Of a stretch of 64,000 nucleotides of DNA, positions 58,446-64,000 are shown in pieces. Source of the stretch: Calvatia gigantea (Eukaryota; Basidiomycota; Agaricomycetes; Agaricales; Lycoperdaceae); NCBI GenBank assembly GCA_025093985.1, contig JACAAK010000004.1:124001-188000 (forward strand). Reading direction: 5' to 3'. The first letter of the stretch is position 1. Each line of letters begins with the position of its first letter. The notes under the pieces were generated by a model that ran no database searches, was not told the DNA's origin, and saw only the letters and a program-made list of their open reading frames with translations. The position numbers and the translations under genes are program-made.

Positions 58446-61400
58446 CTACTGGGAAGTTTTAATACTAACCTCCCAGTCAGTCGGGTGCGTAGATGACGAA
58501 GCAAGAGCTGTGAATTGAGGTGACAGGATGGAGTGAGGGGTGGCGGTGGTCGATGACAAACCCAAGGGTTGGGGAACTACAGGCAGTTGAATGCCATGTA
58601 TGACTCGGAGGGTGTTATGACCCATAGGTTCCGAGCGCTGCCCCCAACTATCTATGGGTGGAAGGGCGCACCTTCGGGATACCTTGGTTTCCTGGTCTTT
58701 GAGCATAGATAAGTGATGCGAGGAATGTCCGACATTGACAGATACCAAGTTTGAAGACTTGTTTTCAGGGAGGGGTGGCTCGACATCGTAGGTGTGGTCA
58801 TCAAGTTGATCAGGGGACGCGTCTGTGATCTTCGTGAGAGGTATGGCTCGGAGGTCTCGAGGGTGGTAAGGAACGAGGCGGAAGGCAGTGAAACGGAGCT
58901 TGGAGATGGATCCATCAAGTTCAGAGAGGATGTACGATCCTCCGGTTGTTCATCGCAGCACGATCATAGAGCCGAAATAGTGTGGCTTGGTCTTGCTGCC
59001 CACATCGCTGTTGTAGCGTGAATTTCAGACAAGAACAAGTGTGCCAGGATCAAAATTGAAGTCGCAGATAGTATTCTCGTACTTCTTGTTAAATTCTCGG
59101 ATGGATGCATATCGTGCTTTGAGGACTAATTCCTTCACGCGTGTGAGATTGTGGGGCCGTTTTTGCAGTTGTATTGCTCATAGGGCGATGAGGTCGGCAG
59201 TAGGGACAGGTTTGGTAAGTGCTGGTGCTAGATATGTGGCTTCAGCAAGGTCGAAAGGAAGGAGGGGTTCGAGGCCATGGGCGATGTAGTAGGGTGAATA
59301 GCCTGTGGATTTTTGAATAGAAATGCGTTCTGCCCAAAATACTGAGGGCGCGACAGTTGTCCAGCGACTTTCTTCCCCTTCTGCTGCCTTTATGAGTGCT
59401 TCACGAACATCGAAGTGTCTTCGTTCAACAGGGCCATTTGCACGGGAGTTGTAGGGCGAGATGCGGATATGGTTGATCTTGTATCTTGCTGAGAGGTACT
59501 CCGTGGCTTGTACAAATGCTGGGCCATTGTCTGTGACGATTTCTTCAATAGCTCCCCATCTGCATAGTATATCTTCAAATATAAAGGTTCCGAGTGAGCG
59601 GGCATTTTCAGCTCGGAGCATCCTCCATTCCGGGTATGAGGAGAGTGAACAGCGGGTGTGAACGATGTAGCGGTAGCCATTTGCACGTGGCATGAACATT
59701 GTATCAATGTAGGCTTTGCGAAAGAGCGAGAGGGGTGTTGGGACAGTTGGGGGAATGTGGAAGTGGTGTGTGAGGCGTGTTTGACATTCGTGGCATGTCT
59801 TGATGAACCAGCACACGTCACGGTCAAGATCTGGCCACCAGAAGCATTCTAAAAGACAGATACGAGTGGTGAATATGCCCTTATGCCCGAGTTCATCGTG
59901 TGCTTGCCGTATAAGCTCATATCTTCTCCCTTCCTCTATCACCAGTTTGTGCTTATTCCTATTATCCTTCTTCCATAGTTTTCCATCTCTAGCAAAGAAT
60001 CTGGCCGCGATCCGCACAAAGTGCTTGAAGGTGTCTTCAGAGATGCCTTGTGGTCGTTTGAGGTCCTCGAGGAATGCATGGACTTGTTGAAGTTTGAGAT
60101 CGCACGTTTTGGCCTTTTCAGAGCGCGGGATTGTTGGGGTCAAAGGTAGGGGTGTGTTGGTGTTCGCGTTGGTGAGGATCTCGACAGGGGAGGTTGAGAG
60201 ATTAGTGGTGGTTAGAGGAGGTCGTCCAAGTTGCTGTAGAGTGGCTTGTACTGGCCCAATTTCATTGAGGAATTCGATTGCGAATGTATTGCAAGTTTCT
60301 GGCCACCAGGTATCGTCCTTGGTGATATAGCTGTGCTGCCGTACTGCATGCTGGTTTTGCGCTGAGAGGGTGAAGGCATTGGCAGAGTCAATCCATTCTT
60401 CATAGTCATCATTGACCACTGGGTCTTCTGGTGCTTGAGGGCGTCGCGAGAGTCCGTCAGGGCCATGTTCTCACCCGGGAATGTGTCGGAGGCGAAAGTC
60501 GAAGAGGAGGATGGCTACAATCCATCGGTTCATTGCGGCATTTGGCTGGATGTCAGGGTTGTTAATCATCCCTTTAATGTACTTCGCGTCGACTTCCACA
60601 ACTAGATCCTTCACTCCTATAATCCAAATCTTGACATCCTTTAGTGCTCGGAATACACCAAATAACTCCAGCTTCGCTTGCGAGTATCGTGATTCACGAT
60701 CATTGAGTGTGATTGAGCCAAATCTTGATGGATAGCGTTTGTTGTCATTGCCTTGTTGTGAGAGAATGTAGCCAACTGTGATATGGGAGGTGTCGACTGC
60801 GAGTGTGACTTCATTAGGGCTTGAGTAGTTGATAGCTCGGATAGCAGGTGAGTTTTGTGCAAGTGTCTTGAGTTCATCTATAGCAGCTTGGTATTCCTCC
60901 ATAAACTCAAATTCAACCTCTTTCTTCGTCAGGTGAACTAACGGCCTTGAGATAGCTGCAAAGTCCTTGATAAACATCCGGATAGTCCCTAACGTCCCAA
61001 GGAACCCCCTTATCTCTGTAACGTTCCTGCATGGTGGCCAGTCAACCACTTTCTGGACTCTGGCAGTATCTGGCAAGCGACCTTCATAAGTACAAAGGTG
61101 TCTGACGACGAGAGCGGATGGGGTGCAGAAGTGGGATTTCTTAGCTGAGAAGGTCCCCCCTGCGTGTTTGATGCGTTGGAGGACTCGGTTGACATTGTTG
61201 AGGTGTTCCCATACAAATCTTTGTATGTTGGGGTTTTCGGGGATCACTTCGAAGCTGTCCATGGTTTCATAACGAGTTGCGGGTCCCTTGACAGGTACGT
61301 CGTCAACAAAGGGCATGGTGATGTGAGGGATTTCAGGTTGGAGAAGGTGTGTGAGGTCGCCTTGTTGAATTTGCATGGAGTTGGTGTAACCCATCGGGAT

Positions 61401-62225
61401 AGAGGTGAGGCGAAGGGTGCCAACCGGGCATTGGAATGTTGTGAGGTCTCTAGATTCAGGTGCTAGTGAGTGCTGATCAAATCCAACAAATAAGTCAAAA
61501 ACGGCGTAACATCCTCGTCCTCCAAATGACTCTGCATAGTGTTCCACTGTAGGCGGCAGTCCACTGTCCTTAATCATGATGGTGTTGAGCAGCTGTAAGT
61601 CATGTACGAGCCGTAGTGATTTCCCATCCTTCTTGAGTACACAAAACCATCGTGATTGATAGGACGAGTTGGATGGTTCATAAACACTGGCTGCAATCTT
61701 CGCTTTGATGATTTCAACGACTTGGTGGTAGATTCTGGGTGGTATTGGTATATTCTTGCATACCCAGGGAACGTGTTCGATGGTGGGGATAGTGACGGGG
61801 TCAAAATACTCATCTGAGAACTTTCCCTTCTCCTCCTCAGACCATGCGAAGGCAAGTTCTTGTGCCTTGATAAGGTGGTGTACAAGCTTTTCCTCCTCGT
61901 CTGATAAGAAATTCTCTTTGTTAACCTGCATAGCCTCTTTGCGTTCTAGAGTGTAGCGTAAGCTTGGTGCGAAGTCGGGAGGATGAGTAGGGAGCTTAGG
62001 CATGTTTTTTAATGGGTCGCAGGGAATTTGTTGCACAATGCGAAAATTTTCGGGAAGGGTGGTTGTGACTGGTCGTATTCGGTTCACAACTTTCTTGTAG
62101 GCGAGACTTGAAGCTTCAATATGGTGCAAATAGTTTATAATATTAGGGAAGGAGATGTCGTATATTTCTTGAGGTTTGTTGATAGGGGAGAATGATGAGG
62201 AAGTGAAAGCAAGTGGAGAGATCAT
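58446..62225 (-). pseudogene. gypsy pol: reverse transcriptase, RNase H, integrase, with three in-frame TGA codons
   Basis: One reading frame of 1,260 codons cut by TGA at ~60473-60471, 59180-59178 and 59027-59025; all three could derive from CGA. RT shows RWFCVLKKDGKSLRLVHDLQ, CYAVFDLFVGFDQ, PMGYTNSMQIQ and the catalytic FVDDVPVKG box. RNase H region: LAVDTSHITVGYILSQQG, RESRYSQAKLELFGV, VEVDAKYIKGM. Integrase has the zinc site HDELGH..CHECQ and catalytic YIDTM, VTDNGPAF, NGPVERRH. After the integrase core, a C-terminal part with KPHYFGSMIVLRRTTGGSYI precedes a Ser/Pro-rich tail. The frame upstream of ATG 62225 stays open back to the gag stop, offset by -1. Confidence 0.85.
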
Positions 62226-62311
62226 GTAGCAGGATAGTGTGTCGACGGATAAGGAAGGTGGATCATGTGATGTGGAATCTCCTCGACTGATAGTGGCCGA
62301 ATCATTGATAT

Positions 62312-62321
62312 TTAAAAACCC
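62312..62321 (-). promoter_or_regulatory. candidate -1 ribosomal frameshift site
   Basis: The heptamer G GGT TTT (62321-62315) is immediately followed by the gag stop TAA. Sliding back one base gives GGG TTT TTA AAT ATC and continues without stop into pol. Confidence 0.55.
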
Positions 62322-63850
62322 GAGCTGGACTGAAGGGAGTGGCGGATACGTGGTCTGGTTAGTATAGTGAAGGTATCCTGGGTATTGGGATCAATGAGTG
62401 TGAGGTGTGAGTCGCCATTGGTGTAGTGGTGTGTTCGGGCTTCAGTAAGTGTAAGGAATGGACGGCCGAGTAGCATTTCGTATGACGCGTTTTCAACAAC
62501 TTGGACTTGTAGGTAGAATGTGCTGCGACCGATGCAAGCTGGGAGGTCTCGAAGAAGGCCTAGCGTGGAGTCCTTGGATGAATTAGCAGCTTCCATGACC
62601 ATAGTTTGAGTGGAAAGGAGAGGGAACGTAAGCTTTTCCCAAATGTCCCTTCTAATCGCCATAATCTGAGATCCCTCGTCGAGTATAGCATCAACCATGA
62701 GCTTCCCATTGAGCTCTAAGGGTATCGTTCGTAGTTCTTCGACTTGGTTGGCTACTATGAGAGAGCCGGGTAGGGATTGCTGGTGGAGGAACAAGGAATG
62801 GAGAATGTCAATATCATCAAAATGTGCTTTCTCATAAGCTGAAATGGTAGCTGTGGGTCCAGTGGGTATACATCGTGTAGTGAGCTGGTCTTTGATGTAC
62901 TTTCGTACTTCGGGTGTAGCGGAGTAGAATTCTCGGAGTGTTATCGAAAATGGGGTATCGAGGCTGCATTGTATGACATTCTGATTAAGGGTAGGATCTT
63001 CTATGGGTGTCGAGTAACAATATTGCAACTGGTTCGAGGTCGGTGGTACAGGCGTGGTATGTTTTGGTGAAGACATGGTTGGGTTGGCTGGAGTTGGGAA
63101 TTGATCCGTTTGTGTTCCAGGGCTCGGCTTCGGCTTGTTTGATGATTGGCTGGTGGCTCTTGGAGCACTTTGAGCCTTGGTAGCACCTTTGTTGTTGTTC
63201 TGGATCTCTTCCTTGCGTTTAAGTGCCGCCATCATGACCATATTGAGTATTTGTAGTTCCTGCTCTTCTTGTATAGTGGCATTGAAGTGTGAGGATATGT
63301 GGGAGGATATGGGTGGTTGTGGTGTTTGTGAGGGAGTGGGTACGGCTTCGAGGATATTGGTTTGGATGATAGGAGGGGGTGCTGAGCGAGAGTGGTGCCA
63401 GTTGTCAATACGTTCCTTGATATTTTGTCCTGGTGTGATTTGTGGGGTAACTAAGGTGCCGTCTGGGAGGCAGATGCAATTGGTGTAATCTCGGATACAT
63501 AGGCCTTGTTGGATGTACTTTGAAAGCTCTTGACATGATCGCAGGTAGTGGTCCAAGTTTGAGCAGAATTTGCAGTCGGGTGGTGATAGGCATTGATACG
63601 AGTTATAATTAGGGACTGGTGATGGGCCTTGGGCTGAGTGTCCGACTTTTCCGGCTAGCTTGTTGAGGAAGGTATCAGATACGAGGAAATGTTCAATGGA
63701 CGACATGTCAAATGTTTCCCGAGGTGGTTGTGGAGCGGGTGCAGTCAGATATGAGGGTGCTGTGTGAGTTGAAAACAAGGGAAGGGCTAGAGGAGCTCCA
63801 CCATTGTTGCTGTTGAGTAAGAACCTTGCCGCATGTTCAATATCTGTCAT
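62312..63850 (-). CDS. gypsy gag C-terminal part with aspartic protease, partial
   Basis: 512 codons from ATG 63850. The reading is protein-like further upstream (about to 63956, LHVDFCNQVRIQLRLSDPL), so the true gag start lies outside; in-frame TGA TGA at 63964-63959 suggests further damage. A CCHC zinc knuckle CKFCSNLDHYLRSC is near residue 92-105. The middle is Pro/Ser/Gln-rich. The protease is marked by MVDAILDEGSQIMAIRRDIW (D-x-G variant DEGS) and a later hydrophobic-Gly segment EMLLGRPFL. Ends with TCG GGT TTT TAA. Confidence 0.8.
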   Translation of the reverse strand: MTDIEHAARFLLNSNNGGAPLALPLFSTHTAPSYLTAPAPQPPRETFDMSSIEHFLVSDTFLNKLAGKVGHSAQGPSPVPNYNSYQCLSPPDCKFCSNLDHYLRSCQELSKYIQQGLCIRDYTNCICLPDGTLVTPQITPGQNIKERIDNWHHSRSAPPPIIQTNILEAVPTPSQTPQPPISSHISSHFNATIQEEQELQILNMVMMAALKRKEEIQNNNKGATKAQSAPRATSQSSNKPKPSPGTQTDQFPTPANPTMSSPKHTTPVPPTSNQLQYCYSTPIEDPTLNQNVIQCSLDTPFSITLREFYSATPEVRKYIKDQLTTRCIPTGPTATISAYEKAHFDDIDILHSLFLHQQSLPGSLIVANQVEELRTIPLELNGKLMVDAILDEGSQIMAIRRDIWEKLTFPLLSTQTMVMEAANSSKDSTLGLLRDLPACIGRSTFYLQVQVVENASYEMLLGRPFLTLTEARTHHYTNGDSHLTLIDPNTQDTFTILTRPRIRHSLQSSSGF

Positions 63851-64000
63851 TGGCCATGTGTCGTCAAGTGGGTGGAGAGGGTCACTGAGGCGGAGTTGAA
63901 TGCGAACTTGGTTGCAGAAATCTACGTGGAGTCCTGACAGGAATCGCTTGCTCTGTTCTCATCATGATATGACTCCTCGAGCCAGTAGCCAGTCAGATTT

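Larger units (their letters stand above)
57780..64000 (-). mobile_element. Ty3/gypsy LTR retrotransposon, continues beyond the window
   Basis: Order on the complement: gag C-terminal part with protease (from the right edge to 62312), then RT, RNase H, integrase (62225 to 58446), then a presumptive 3' LTR (about 58440-57780). The domain order RT-RH-INT defines Ty3/gypsy. The LTR boundary could not be fixed because the 5' LTR is outside. A TATAAATA on the complement at 58033-58026 suits an LTR promoter. Confidence 0.85.

Noticed and set aside
1..64000. tRNA and rRNA genes
   Set aside because: No cloverleaf-like segment with conserved A and B boxes, and no rRNA-like sequence, was recognised by eye; a covariance-model scan would be needed to exclude them.

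Overview
The window looks like nuclear DNA of a filamentous basidiomycete, most likely an Agaricomycete. Genes are cut by many short GT-AG introns (about 45-100 nt), the protein families are fungal (URB1, an SDR, a cytochrome P450, a small cysteine-rich secreted protein), and the transposons are of fungal types (LTR retroelements, Tc1/mariner). All gene models were spliced by hand. Those given as exact exon lists keep an open frame across every junction.

Layout. 0.2-1.8 kb: a two-finger C2H2 transcription factor (-). 1.8-5.8 kb: no recognisable gene. 5.85-16.95 kb: a HAD-superfamily phosphatase gene (-) whose last intron carries a 9.9-kb LTR retroelement. 17-19.9 kb: unresolved. 19.9-21.1 kb: short-chain dehydrogenase (+). 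22.4-24.7 kb: 13-exon cytochrome P450 (+). 25.2-26.4 kb: conserved unknown protein (-). 27.3-28.1 kb: small secreted protein (-). 28.9-35.7 kb: ribosome-biogenesis factor URB1 (+). 35.9-36.7 kb: unknown (-). 37.5-39.7 kb: SAMHD1-like dNTP hydrolase (-).

From 39.9 kb on, the window is repeat-rich. It holds a Tc1/mariner element, a 3.6-kb segmental duplication (41.8-45.4 and 49.9-53.5 kb) carrying a multi-exon membrane-protein family, and a truncated inverted copy of the LTR element lodged between the two duplicates. A decayed third family member follows in opposite orientation, then a degenerate piece of the SAMHD1 3' end. A Ty3/gypsy element (-) runs off the right edge.

Most notable points. 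(1) The LTR element has intact LTRs, a half-tRNA-type primer site, a polypurine tract and a 5-bp target duplication, but no long ORF in any of its three copies; this suggests a non-autonomous element with a ~50-bp minisatellite inside. (2) It sits antisense in a host intron whose splice sites and reading frame are kept. (3) The duplicated segment and the gypsy pol gene both show changes that look like decay of CpG to TpG/CpA, including stop codons explained by CGA to TGA or CAG to TAG. (4) The gypsy element has a candidate -1 frameshift heptamer placed directly on the gag-protease stop codon.
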